From: Branchiostoma floridae
Lineage: Eukaryota > Chordata > Leptocardii > Amphioxiformes > Branchiostomatidae
DNA length: 64,000 nucleotides
Assembly (NCBI RefSeq): GCF_000003815.2
Contig: NC_049983.1
Location: 1,146,900 to 1,210,899 of the forward strand
Reading direction: 5' to 3'
In this document: positions 21,901-31,065 of the stretch, in pieces
Numbering within the stretch: position 1 is the first letter of the stretch
Layout of the letters: each line of letters begins with the position of its first letter
The notes under the pieces: generated by a model
Told to the model about the DNA's origin: nothing
Seen by the model: the letters and a program-made list of their open reading frames with translations, nothing else
Databases searched by the model: none
Translations under genes and position numbers: made by a program

Positions 21901-24900
21901 CAAAAAAGATGTTTGCGACAATACTGTACATCATACAAAGATGAACCTTCTTTTTCTATTGTATAACATACTGATTTTGTTGTCCAGTTCGGCCTTCGAC
22001 AAAATCTATTTCGAGTTTGGAGCGAAGTCTTTCAAAATAAAAAAAAATGTGAAAGAAGAAAAATAAAGAGTGAAAGCTGTTAATATCATGTTCTTTGTGT
22101 ACAGGCATTTGTTACTAACTAGTAGTTGGATTTCATAATGAAGGCAATTTTTTTCCTAACTTGTTTTTGCGCACCCTTATGTCAGTAATCATGTCAGAGG
22201 ATGTCATACACATAATATTCAAATCAAAATGGCCTAAATAAAAGCAAGCAGTCATTTTGAAGCTAACCTGAACCCGGGGAGCCAGTACGGAATAAGATCG
22301 ACATCATGGCAGCTTTTGGCGAGAAGAGAGAAGCTACTGTCGTCAGTTTTTCTCCAGTTTCCACGTACAAAGGAATGTGCAAAGTGCCAGAATCCCACCT
22401 GGGGGTTGGGTAAGGAAGGAAAGAACTAAAAATTCCTGTGTGGTTTTGGATTGATCGATCAATTAATCAATGAATCAATCAATCCATCACTCAATCAATC
22501 AATCCGTCAACCAGTCAACCAGCAAGCCAGCCAAACAGCTAGTTAGACAGTCAGTCAGTCAATCAATCAATCATTCAAACAAACTTGGAATCTGTCAGTG
22601 GATGTAACATTAGCTCACCTTATTTGTGGGGTAACCTAAATATATCAGTTGTATTGAAAAAGACAGATATTAAGGGATAACAAGTCGATGACAATGTGCT
22701 TTTTTTCAAAATAATGCAGTTTGAAACCGCCAATCTTGGAACTTGATATTCCTTAATACCTTGTTTTTAAAAGCAACAGAAAATATACGTTATCTTGCTG
22801 ATAATGGTGAACTAGCGTAACATGTAATACTGCATGTACATATGGAAAGCTACTAATTGCACATTTATGCTATAGCTGAAGTGGAAATGATTTTACCTTA
22901 TTTAAGGTACATGTAGAACTAAAAGCTTACTCAGTAATAGGATACCAATATATTACATATAAATGAAAACAAATAGTTCTCACTGGTTCCATGTGCTGGA
23001 TGTGAACTACGTCTCCAATGGCTCCACTGTCAATCAGTTCCTACAAAAAGTTAAGATAATGTTCAGTAAGATGAACATCAGACCGAGCATGATAATTCAC
23101 AGTGACTGTTGTTGTAATTGCATTATATGTTTAGATTAGTACATGTCATGCATTATTTTGCAATAAAGTTTATTACAAATCCTTGCCCGTGGGCTAATTG
23201 CAGGTTACATGAGAGATTCAAACAGTGTAAAAACAATATCACAAGACTTGTATACTATAGTCTAAAGCTAGTAGCTAACTCTAGATCCTTGGTTATTGGA
23301 TTCGAAGACAGTGGAAAGCAAAAGATCCCACGTGCACCTTTTCTATTATGTGTTTGATTTGTGATGTTAGAAGGAGAATTGTTTTCTTTTTGTCTGTGAA
23401 TGTTAAGAAGTTTGGGTGGAATTTGGTGGCCTCTTCAACCAGCTCTTTTCTTTCTTGATCATAGAAAGAGCAGTTTGACATGCATTGTTTGCACTTTCTT
23501 TCACACACTGAGGTAGCTTAGAATAGTGAGAAGTTCAGTTTATGGAAAAATGTAGGCACAAGGTCGTCTACCCTTCGTTCCCCTAAATGTATGATGGATC
23601 ATCCCTGGTTCGGACGAAGTAGATTTGTGGGAGGGGGGCAGGGGACAGGGTCAGTCTGTCTGGAAGCAACCCTGGGAGAAGGGGGTTGTGTGTGTGGAGG
23701 ACAGAGAAAGAAAAATGACTAAAAACTGAGGACTGCACCTAAGTGTGTCTGGGATCCTTGTTGAATCTTTAAGGATTTAACTGAGCTTGCAATAACTGTC
23801 CTAGTTTTAACAACATTGAAGGTTATCTGACCTTGATCTTCCTGACAGGTGGATAGTACCTCAGCACGTGACACACTGACAGGATGACGTTGTTTCTCTC
23901 ACAGGCTGACACTATCTCACGGCAGTCTGACTCTGTAACCTGTAAGGAGCAACAGTAACAATATTTCATGTGGCACACTGACAGGATGACGTTGTTCCTC
24001 TCACAGGCTGACACGATTTCACGACAGTCTGACTCTGTAACCTGTAAGTGTAACAACAGTAACAATATTTCACGTGGCACACTGACAGGATGACGTTGTT
24101 CCTCTCACAGGCTGACACTATCTCACGGCAGTCGGACTCTGTAACCTGTAAGGAGCAACAGTAACAATATTTCACGTGGCACACTGACAGGATGACGTTG
24201 TTCCTCTCACAGGCTGACACTATCTCACGACATGGAGCAGCATCTGTAACCATATTTCACAAACTGCAACATTTTCAACACTTCTAAGTATATATATATT
24301 TTGCAATAAACCATCATCTGTCAACTTGATATTTGAAGGTGCTTTTAAAAACAACAGAAATAGATTACCCCATGGATAAAGGTGAACTAGCATTAATAGT
24401 CTAGGTAACTTCACTTCTAGGCAGTGAAATGTTGTTTGGGGCTTGTCTATCTGTATCTCAGATGTTTGTGCATGTGTATGTGTGTACATTTGTACCAGTC
24501 CTGTGTTTATGTGTTATCTGTGTGTGTGTATGTGTGTGTATCTAAATCTCTGCGTGTATCTGAGTGAATCTGTGTGGGTCTAAATGTGCATCTGTGTGGT
24601 ACCTGTGTATGTGTGTATCTAGCTGTGTGTGTGTGTGTGTATGTATCAGTGTATGTGTGTATCTGTGTGTGTGTGTATCTGTGTATCTGTGTATGTGGGT
24701 ATCTGTGTGTGTGTGTGTGTGTGACTGCCATAATTTTTGTCTTTGGGGGCTACGAAGCAGTATTGGTAAGGGTCTGAAGTATGCCATCTCTGATTGCCTT
24801 GTCTTCTCTCTTTTGCTACTATCAAACAAACTTTAAGGTATACGCACTGCCATGGGTTTCTCCAGAAGTATGTGGTAGCCATGATCAGCGAACGCCACGG

Positions 24901-26488
24901 CGGGAGCCTTGTGCTGCTGGTCTGGGGTTGCTATGACAACACAGTCGGCAAACTTCTCCCTCTCCGCCGCCTGCTGCCAGTCTGGACAAATGGAGGTGCA
25001 CAGAAGTTGACAGTCATAACTAAGTAAACATTATTTCATGAAGGACTTTGTTTTAAACTTACAGCACCATATTTTTGTTCTGGCACCAGAAACATAACTG
25101 TATATTAAGTTCTTCCTAGAACAGTTATAAGTCATCCAAAGAAGAAACCCTACATGAGAATACATCTTGGTCATCACAAATCTCCCATCTTATAGATCTA
25201 CTTTTATCAATATATTGAATTCAACCATGTGTTACACAATGTAATGTGTGGTGTACCTGTGAAGACATTCTCCTGTGGAATGTTATACTGCTGCTGAAAA
25301 CGTTGGCACCTGAACAGCCGCGGGTCAGCAACACCAACCACCTGCAAGAGGAAAGGATCGAAGAACACATCACTTCATGTTCTCTAAAGGCTGGGAGAAA
25401 AGAAAATGGAAAATAAGGATTTAAAGGGGCATTCCACTCCAGAAGGGAGTCTTGTTTTCCAATAGATGATGTGTCAATGAATACATAATCAGCCGAATTT
25501 TGTGGAATTCATCTTGGGGTGAATTACGCGATGTGTGTTTTGTAAAACAATAATGACACTCACTAAACCTATGCAGACCCTTCCCATGCATTCCTTATAT
25601 GCATAGACACTTTATTTATTGTACATATTTTCAGAATAAATGAGGTACGCTAAGCACACCGAGAAGGCAAATTGCTCATAAGAGAGCAAAGAGTGCAAGA
25701 ACAAGACGAGATTTCTTAGCGAACCTGAAATTAGTTTTGTAACCTTACCTAAAAGTTTTGCATTATATTCAGCCATAGGATTAATTCAATTAGAGGGTAC
25801 TTGGGGAGTTTAGTAGAAGACTGAATGCTTTTGAGGCACGTGGAGCAACTGGGTACTTTATCGTATAATGTGAAATAGTATGCAGTTATTACTTCCTAAA
25901 ATTAATATCTATCGGAAAATAACACTCCCGTGTGGACTGGAATGCCCCTTTAACATGTAGCTAGGGAGCTGATGCACATGCAGTATTTCCAAATGATGTC
26001 AGCTCTTTTGTTTGTTATGCATAATTGGCAAAACGCCTTGAGGGAAGTTGAGGCCTAATCCAACAATTTTGTACTGAAGCTATAGGCATGCACAAGCTGC
26101 ATAAGACAGGACTGTAAAGTAATTGAACCAGTCACACTTGGTTGGACCCCGAATCTTTTTGATAAGTGTGACCTTCCACATAATGATAAAGCCCGAGGTC
26201 CCATGTTTGAGGAGAGTCACACCTGCAGAATGTAACATTCCTGAGGTGTGACTATCCTCAAATATGGCTATAAGTCTGAATCTGAGACATTCCTAACATA
26301 AGCCGTTTGTATATACGTGAATACAACATAGAAGGTCGAGATGATATGGTTGTATATTTTGTATACAGGTGATTGTTCCATGTTGTTCCGTAACACACCT
26401 GAAAACGCTCACTGTTGTCGAGGGAGAACTGTGAATACACCTCTCCTCTGCTCCCAGCACCGACTATCAGGGCTCGGACTGGAGCCAT
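15883..26488 (-). CDS. Gfo/Idh/MocA-family NAD(P)-dependent oxidoreductase, 12 coding exons
   Basis: Coding exons in transcript order: 26399-26488, 25257-25341, 24848-24981, 23832-23939, 22984-23040, 22268-22398 (or the alternative 21661-21791), 20891-20945, 19952-20044, 18691-18825, 18205-18306, 16925-17086, 15883-16014. All have AG/GT borders and compatible phases, giving about 427 residues. The N-terminus [15 protein letters not shown] is the dinucleotide-binding Rossmann loop. [10 protein letters not shown] and LLEKPMA are the family's typical strand and EKP signature. [10 protein letters not shown] supplies the likely catalytic His/Asp. [20 protein letters not shown] is a Cys cluster seen in some family members. 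Such enzymes oxidise or reduce sugar-like substrates; the substrate here is unknown. The ATG at 26488 lies 9 bp inside an exon after an acceptor (TGTGCCCAG), and a 5' UTR exon probably lies at 28513. Similarity to bacterial homologues is known for the family, but the introns rule out contamination. Confidence 0.92.
16575..16615 (-). pseudogene. Partial copy of oxidoreductase exon 11 with its splice donor
   Basis: On the minus strand this reads [11 protein letters not shown] followed by GTAAGGTT, against [11 protein letters not shown] and GTAAGGTT at the end of exon 11 (16925-17086). The flanking CTTGTCAT...TCTCA is also shared, so a short segment around the exon 3' end was duplicated. The copy lacks the rest of the exon and has no clear acceptor, so it is probably non-functional. 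Confidence 0.75.
16648..16865. mobile_element. Short inverted-repeat element, family A copy 2
   Basis: The cleanest copy of the family: TAACGCTAGTTCACCTTTAT and CCGTGGGGTAACC at the left, with their inverted form ending AGCGTTA at the right. It is about 218 bp, non-coding, and sits between exon 11 and its partial copy. Confidence 0.88.
17480..17810 (-). mobile_element. Degenerate 3' end of a non-LTR retrotransposon
   Basis: The minus strand encodes [19 protein letters not shown], and after a frameshift [19 protein letters not shown]. This pattern (N.RK..FFS.RVV..WN.LP..VV.AP..N.FK.RLD) is typical of the tail of CR1/jockey-type LINE polyproteins. It is broken and lies in the intron between exons 10 and 11. 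Confidence 0.65.
17955..18130 (-). mobile_element. SINE fragment
   Basis: Minus-oriented body sequence: AGGTACTCATTTTCACCTGG, then GTAAAGTGTCATTCCCAAGGG, related to the SINE at 60778. The tRNA-like head is decayed. Confidence 0.6.
18945..19110 (+). mobile_element. tRNA-derived SINE
   Basis: The A-box-like TGGTGCAGTGGCAGC (18959-18973) and the B box GGTTCGAATCC (19003-19013) form a tRNA-like head. It is followed by the body TGCCCTTGGGAAAGGCACTT, ACACGA..TTCCTCACTTAAC and AGGTGTAAATGAGTA. The same body is found at 60778 (minus), and in fragments at 10365 and 17955. Confidence 0.8.
20096..20453. mobile_element. Short inverted-repeat element, ~355 bp
   Basis: The left end AAGGCCCGAATCTACACAG and the right end TGTGTAGATCGTGCCTTA are inverted copies, followed inward by TTTTTACCGATATC and GATATCGGGAAAAA. 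It is non-coding and lies in the intron between exons 7 and 8 of the oxidoreductase. Confidence 0.82.
21661..21791 (-). CDS. Alternative exon 6b of the oxidoreductase
   Basis: 131 bp with acceptor CGTAG and donor GTTTGG, encoding [17 protein letters not shown]...[20 protein letters not shown] and ending SGA plus two bases of an Arg codon. It is homologous along its whole length to exon 6a (22268-22398), with the same length and phases (0 in, 2 out). It keeps the likely catalytic CHDVD. Including both exons, or neither, would break the frame. Confidence 0.82.
22268..22398 (-). CDS. Alternative exon 6a of the oxidoreductase
   Basis: 131 bp with acceptor CCCCCAG and donor GTTAGC, encoding [17 protein letters not shown]...[20 protein letters not shown], ending PGF plus two bases of an Arg codon. 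It joins in frame to exon 5 (HIQHMEP) and exon 7 ([13 protein letters not shown]), as exon 6b does. Differences from 6b cluster in TDD/TAG, IPY/IRY and PGF/SGA. Confidence 0.88.
22455..22575. repeat. Low-complexity (TCAA)n-like tract
   Basis: Degenerate TCAATCAA repeats with interruptions, in the intron between exons 5 and 6a. Confidence 0.85.
22605..22821. mobile_element. Short inverted-repeat element, family A copy 3
   Basis: A decayed copy: TAGCTCACCTTATTTGTGGG with GTAACC at the left and GGTGAACTAGCGTAAC at the right, ~215 bp. Confidence 0.75.
23293..23508 (-). mobile_element. C-terminal fragment of a non-LTR retrotransposon
   Basis: The minus strand reads [19 protein letters not shown], then [18 protein letters not shown], the C-terminal pattern of LINE reverse-transcriptase polyproteins. 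A related plus-strand fragment (NCSFYGHERKELIKEATAF) lies near 46040. There is no RT core nearby. Confidence 0.6.
23970..24250 (-). repeat. Three tandem partial copies of oxidoreductase exon 4
   Basis: Copies end at about 24041, 24145 and 24250, with a period of 102-105 bp. The first two (23970-24041, 24073-24145) contain the 5' ~70 bp of exon 4 ([24 protein letters not shown]) plus its acceptor (CCTTACAG or CACTTACAG, minus strand). They lack the exon 3' half ([11 protein letters not shown]) and the donor. The most distal (24172-24250) is further decayed. They lie directly upstream of the intact exon 4 (23832-23939). Each could act as a decoy or alternative acceptor, but none is a complete exon. 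Confidence 0.9.
24318..24397. mobile_element. Half copy of inverted-repeat family A
   Basis: Only the right end is present: TTACCCCATGGATAAAGGTG followed by AACTAGCATTA, matching family A. Confidence 0.6.
24485..24722. repeat. (TG)n/(TGTGTATC)n microsatellite
   Basis: GTGTGTATCTGTGTG-type repeats. The open frames across it, on both strands, are made only of repeat and are not genes. Confidence 0.95.
25421..25953. mobile_element. TTAA-flanked inverted-repeat element, copy 1 (~530 bp)
   Basis: Starts TTAAAGGGGCATTCCACTCC and ends GGACTGGAATGCCCCTTTAA. A close copy in the same orientation lies at 41518-42048. TTAA at both ends is the target-site signature of piggyBac-type transposition. There is no transposase inside, so it is a non-autonomous element. 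It sits in oxidoreductase intron 1. Confidence 0.9.
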
Positions 26489-26922
26489 GGCTTCACCCTG
26501 GGCACAGATCAGTGGGCAAAATAACATCTAACATAATTATAACTTGAATAGAATAAAGTAAAACAAAACAATTAAAACTGGTTATACATTTGTACAAAGA
26601 TCGGTCTGGTACATTGGATCTCAATGGTGCCAGGAATCTGTACAAGGCAAGAATATCTTAATGAGCTTATAGCGGAATTCAGCAAAATTAAGTGAAGAAC
26701 CTGATGCCAGGAATCTGTACGAGACAACAATATCTTAATAATTAAAAGCTAAAGTGCACTAGTGGAATTCTGCAAACAATAGGAGAAGAATCGGCTAAAT
26801 AAAGAGTGACAGTCCACAGACCCGAAGGGCAACACAAAGTAAACAGACGTAGAGTGCGAATCACAACTTGATCCCCGGTAACTTTTCCCACATACGTTAA
26901 ACCTTTGGTTCACATCATCAAG

Positions 26923-28283
26923 CAAGTATACCGAAGTCACGGGTTCCGCACTGGTCGCCCAGTGCGGAATACGTGGAGAAAATGGCGTCGGCACTCGGGG
27001 CCCAGTGCGGAAGAAACTTCGGCACAGGAATTCCAGTGCGGAACGGCTTTGTTCGAGTGCTGAAGACCCGTCATCACTGGAATTCCAGAGCTACACCTTG
27101 TCTCGGCACTCGTTTTCCAGTGCCGAACTCCGCCCAGCACTCGGTTTCTAGTGCCGAACTCCGCTCAGCACTCGGTTTCTAGTGCGGAAGGGTGGTTCAA
27201 AGGTCGTTCAGCACTGGTTACCCAGTGCGGAGGTCATTGAGCACTGGATAACCGAGTGCCGATCTACCTAAGTCACGGGTTCCGCACTGGGATTTCTAGT
27301 GCTCGGTGACTTTTCGGCACTAGAGGCCGAGTGCTAAGACCACTTCGGCACTAGAAGCCGAGTGCTACTATCATTTTAAGACCGTCAGCACTGGGTTTCC
27401 AGTGCTCGCGTCCAAATCGTTACTCAAAAACATAGTTGACATGCAGCAGCGCCTACTCACCTTCGGACGGTCTCTTGTAAACTCAGTATTTCAAATCAAT
27501 TTTGGCTTAGTCTTGTCTCTGTCGGAACTCAAACAGCATGTGTTTATCATACGCTACATCCTACATGTATATAGTGTTATGTATATGATGACCTCATGTC
27601 AACAGTGTGTCAGCTTCGTTCCCTTTTTCTAAATTTCACGAAGTTAAAATGCTAATACAATACATTAACGTTACAGCTCCCTTTGTCGTGTTTGAGTTGC
27701 AGACTACTTTCAATCAATCGTTCGCATGCATCATTGCGTGGTGGATACAGACAGTTTAGACAGTTCTACTTTGGTCACGAAAGAAATTAATGTCTAAATA
27801 AGAAGGATAATTGATATGTACTGTTCTTTGAAAACCCGACTCGGATATTTCCTCCCATACGCAGCTTTCTCAGGCTCAAGGTGAACGTTTTGTTACACTT
27901 CTTTTATATATGTGTACCACCTTTAACTGCCCGGAACTGTAAATAACGTAACGGAGGCTGGCTGTCAGCACTCAGTTTCAAGTGCGGAATATTTGTCGTC
28001 ACTGGTTTTCCTGTGCGGAATATTTGTCGTCACTCGTTTTCTAGAGCGGAATGTTTGTCGTCACTCGTTTTCTAGTGCGGAATATTTGTCGTCACTCGTT
28101 TTCTAGTGCGGAAGGTAGTCTCAGCACTCGGTTTCTAGTGGTGAATCGGGGGTTTTCAGTGCTGAAGTCGACTCACCACTGGACACCTAGTGCGGACGTA
28201 ACTTCGGCACTAGACTTCTAGTGCGGAAGGCCCCTTCCGCACTAGACACCGAGTGCTGAGAGAGGAACCCGTGACTTCGGTAG
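26923..28283. mobile_element. ~1.36 kb element built of many short palindromes, with terminal inverted repeats
   Basis: The ends TACCGAAGTCACGGGTTCC (from 26929) and GGAACCCGTGACTTCGGTA (to 28282) are perfect inverses. The two flanks inside (26940-27410 and 27960-28260) are arrays of units such as GCACTGGNNNNCCAGTGC and GCACTCGGTTTCTAGTGC with TTCGGCACTAG variants. About 550 bp of unrelated AT-rich sequence separates them. No protein is encoded. It lies between the oxidoreductase 5' UTR exon and exon 1. Confidence 0.85.
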
Positions 28284-28512
28284 TTTTGCCATCATCAAAC
28301 TGAAAAATAACTGAGCAACTTGAACAAGAATATAATTTTCTGCTGGGGCACAGAACGAACGTTACATGCATGCATAATTGTGGAACCCCCATACATAGTT
28401 GAAGACTTTAGTTTAGGGCCGGTGGTAATTTAAAGGGTAGTTACGTAAGAGGAAGAAGAAAAAAGAAGTATCATTAATTTGTGATTCATATGGTTTCAAA
28501 ACTTTTACTTAC

Positions 28513-28615
28513 CCGTGGTGTGTTCAGAAGCTTTTGGACTTGGACCTGCCTGCTGAACTGCTGAACCCGGAAGTGGCGGTTACAGCTGGGTGGACTGTGC
28601 CACAGTGGTTTGCAG
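28513..28615 (-). other. Probable 5' untranslated exon of the oxidoreductase
   Basis: On the minus strand CCACGG is followed by a perfect GTAAGT donor (28507-28512). No other gene on this strand lies downstream before the oxidoreductase start, whose first coding exon opens with an acceptor (TGTGCCCAG) 8 bp before the ATG. The 5' limit is a guess. Confidence 0.5.
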
Positions 28616-28799
28616 GGGGGGGGGGACTTCTTTATTTCACTCGATCATGTTATTCGGCGTTATCAAAACTACATAGATATTAGAATCTACAAAAACATAT
28701 GTAAGTCTAATTAAGCATATTTCAATCCTATTGTGGGATTTATGAGGGAAATAAATGTTTGTTGAATACCCCCCATTTCTGTTGGAAAAGTCCATCAAC
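28616..28799. promoter_or_regulatory. Probable divergent promoter region between the oxidoreductase and Kelch gene 1
   Basis: Under 200 bp separate the inferred minus-strand 5' UTR exon from the plus-strand start codon at 28800. It has a run of G residues (28614-28624). No TATA box could be assigned with confidence. Confidence 0.4.
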
Positions 28800-31065
28800 A
28801 TGGCTGCTGCTCAGCAAGAAAGTCAACACAAAGGAGTTCGCCCGCTTCCTTTCAAAGACGTCGACCATAGGGTCTATTTCTTTGATAACATTGGTGAATT
28901 ACAGAAGGCTGGGGTACTGCAGGATGTCGTCCTTGAGGTCGAGGGCCGCCAGTTTCCCTGCCATCGGCTTGTTCTGTCCATTCGCTGCCCCTACTTCAGG
29001 GCCATGTTTACAAGTGACGTGGCGGAAAGTCGTCAGAAGACGGTTGTTTTACAGGTAGGGTTTGGAATGACGTATGGTTATAATAGAGGAAACAGGGAAT
29101 TTATAAATATATGTGTCATAGAGAACATGAAAACACAGAGCAACAAATGTTTAACTTTAAAACCTTCCTGCGGTGTGCCCCCCTCCCAACTTTGGGTTTC
29201 CGGAAAGAATGGGCTAGGCTAGGGGAGTGGGCGACTTCCTGGGCTAACCTCTCTGGAGCATGACAGCTAAAGTCACCTATCCTGCTTGGAAGAAAAGTTA
29301 CTACAACACAATATGTAGTATACGGTGTAATAAACTACATGTACAAACACACACGTGCACTCACCAATCATATCCTTGGGGCCCATAAAAGGTAGGGATA
29401 CTTGCACATCAGATCAGAACCTGAACCGGACCTGAATTTTCTGTACCGGTACCCACCCCTAGTATATATTATACTGTTCAATATACTAGTGCTTCCCAGG
29501 CTTGTGGTAACAGTTTGAAAATTTTCCTGCAGGATATGGATGCAGATGTGTTTGAGGAGATCCTGAGTTACTTCTACTCTGGAACCATCTATGTGTCCCT
29601 GGACAAAGTGCAGCCCCTGTACCAGGCAGCTGACCTCTTCCAACTGGACTATGTGAAGACCGCCTGCAAAAAGTACATGGCCATGAATGTAGATAGCTCC
29701 ACCTGTGTGGACCTATACCGATTTGCTGATTTTTTCTCTATGGACAATAATGCTGCTTTTTTCTCTATGGTCGCTGTTCGAAGCCGTAGTCTGATTTTTA
29801 TCTGCAAGTTCTTTGCTGAGGTTTCTCACACTGAGGAGTTCTACAGCCTCAGTGTGAATCAGCTGACTGAGATCATTAGCTACGATAAGCTGGGTGTTAA
29901 AGAGGAGACAATAGTGTGGGAGGCTGTGGTGAGATGGGTGCAGCACAGCAGAGAGGACAGACTGCACCACCTACCCAGCATCCTCCCTCACATCCGCTTC
30001 AACCTGCTGACCTCAGACGACACGGCAGCCATCTTGGAACACCCCTTGGTCAAGGAGATTCCTGGGAGTTCTGAGGTCAGCAATCTTGCAGTCATACCCA
30101 AGACGTCCAATCCAAAGAGGAGAATTGGGATGGATGCTCAGGAAATGCTCCTGCTTTTCAGGACAATTGGAACAGACACAACTCAAATGCTCTGTTACAA
30201 CCCTACGTCAAAACTGTACACCACATACAGTTACGGAAGGCATTACTTTGATATGAGGAGGGAAGTGTACACCCAATTTAAGGTCTTGACAGCAACAGTT
30301 ACCAGTAATAATGACATTTACGCCTTGGTCGAAGAGTCACATGACAAGCTAGCCTTGTTTCAGTACATCCATCTGGCAGACAAGTTTGAAAAGAAGTCGT
30401 CATTTCATAGAGAGAAACCAGAACACTCCCCCCGTCAGCACATCAGAGCAGGTCGAAGCAAACCATCAGATAAAGCTATTGAATATCTTGTTGAAGTTGA
30501 TGGCCATCTCTATTACATCGCTGTACATGTCACATCGCAATCGAAGGAAAGAAGAATTTCTATGGTGATGAAAAAGTACCGATACTCCACGGACCAATGG
30601 CAGGACTGTTCGAAGCCTAGCGCTGACAAGCAGCCTTGTAGTGTGGTTGTGTCCTCTGGTAAGCACCTCTTCCTCATCACTAACACAGAAATGCATCGCT
30701 ACGACCCAAGTCAGGACAGTTGGTCTAAGGTAACCCCGCCAAGCCCCAATCTTGAGCCCTGTACAGCCGTTGCCATGGGAACAGAGATCTTCTGCACAGA
30801 CGCAGGCTTAAGAAAGATTTCGGTGTACAACATCGAGGAAGATAGCTGGAGTGAGCTTCCAGGGTGTTCAGGCCTGTACCTTAAGCCCACTCTCTTTGTG
30901 TTTGAAGGCCAACTGCATGTATGCATGCATAATGAGCAGATCTATCTGTATGACAGGTCTGAAGGAGCTTGGAAATACTTGCTCACCCTGCCAGATGGGC
31001 CTTGGGGTATACGCGGTTCTATGCTACCTGTGGCATATATGTATGTATACAACCCTACGAGCTGA
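28800..31065 (+). CDS. BTB-BACK-Kelch protein 1 (KLHL-like), two exons
   Basis: Exon 1 is 28800-29054 (85 codons, donor GTAGGG) and exon 2 is 29533-31065 (acceptor CCTGCAG), joined in phase 0 for 595 residues. The BTB domain starts near residue 20 ([32 protein letters not shown]), crosses the intron and continues [17 protein letters not shown]. The BACK domain has [34 protein letters not shown] and [13 protein letters not shown]. From about residue 330 come weak Kelch blades ([38 protein letters not shown]). Such proteins are usually Cullin-3 adaptors, with the Kelch propeller binding the substrate. Compared with gene 2 it has a 9-residue insertion in the BACK domain (NNAAFFSM) from a short direct repeat. 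The ATG at 28800 is chosen because the same context (CATCAACATGGCTGC) starts gene 2. Confidence 0.93.

Noticed and set aside
24507-24836. His/Thr-rich and Val/Cys-rich open frames
   Set aside because: They are translations of the TG-rich microsatellite.
15883-26488. Bacterial contamination as the source of the oxidoreductase
   Set aside because: Its relatives are common in bacteria, but the gene is split by phased GT-AG introns that contain local animal repeats.
28262-28310. A second copy of oxidoreductase exon 10 (VIFQFDDGKTT versus [12 protein letters not shown])
   Set aside because: The match is about ten residues only, in the 5' region upstream of exon 1, with no acceptor or donor in the right place. 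It could be a decayed fragment, but chance cannot be excluded.
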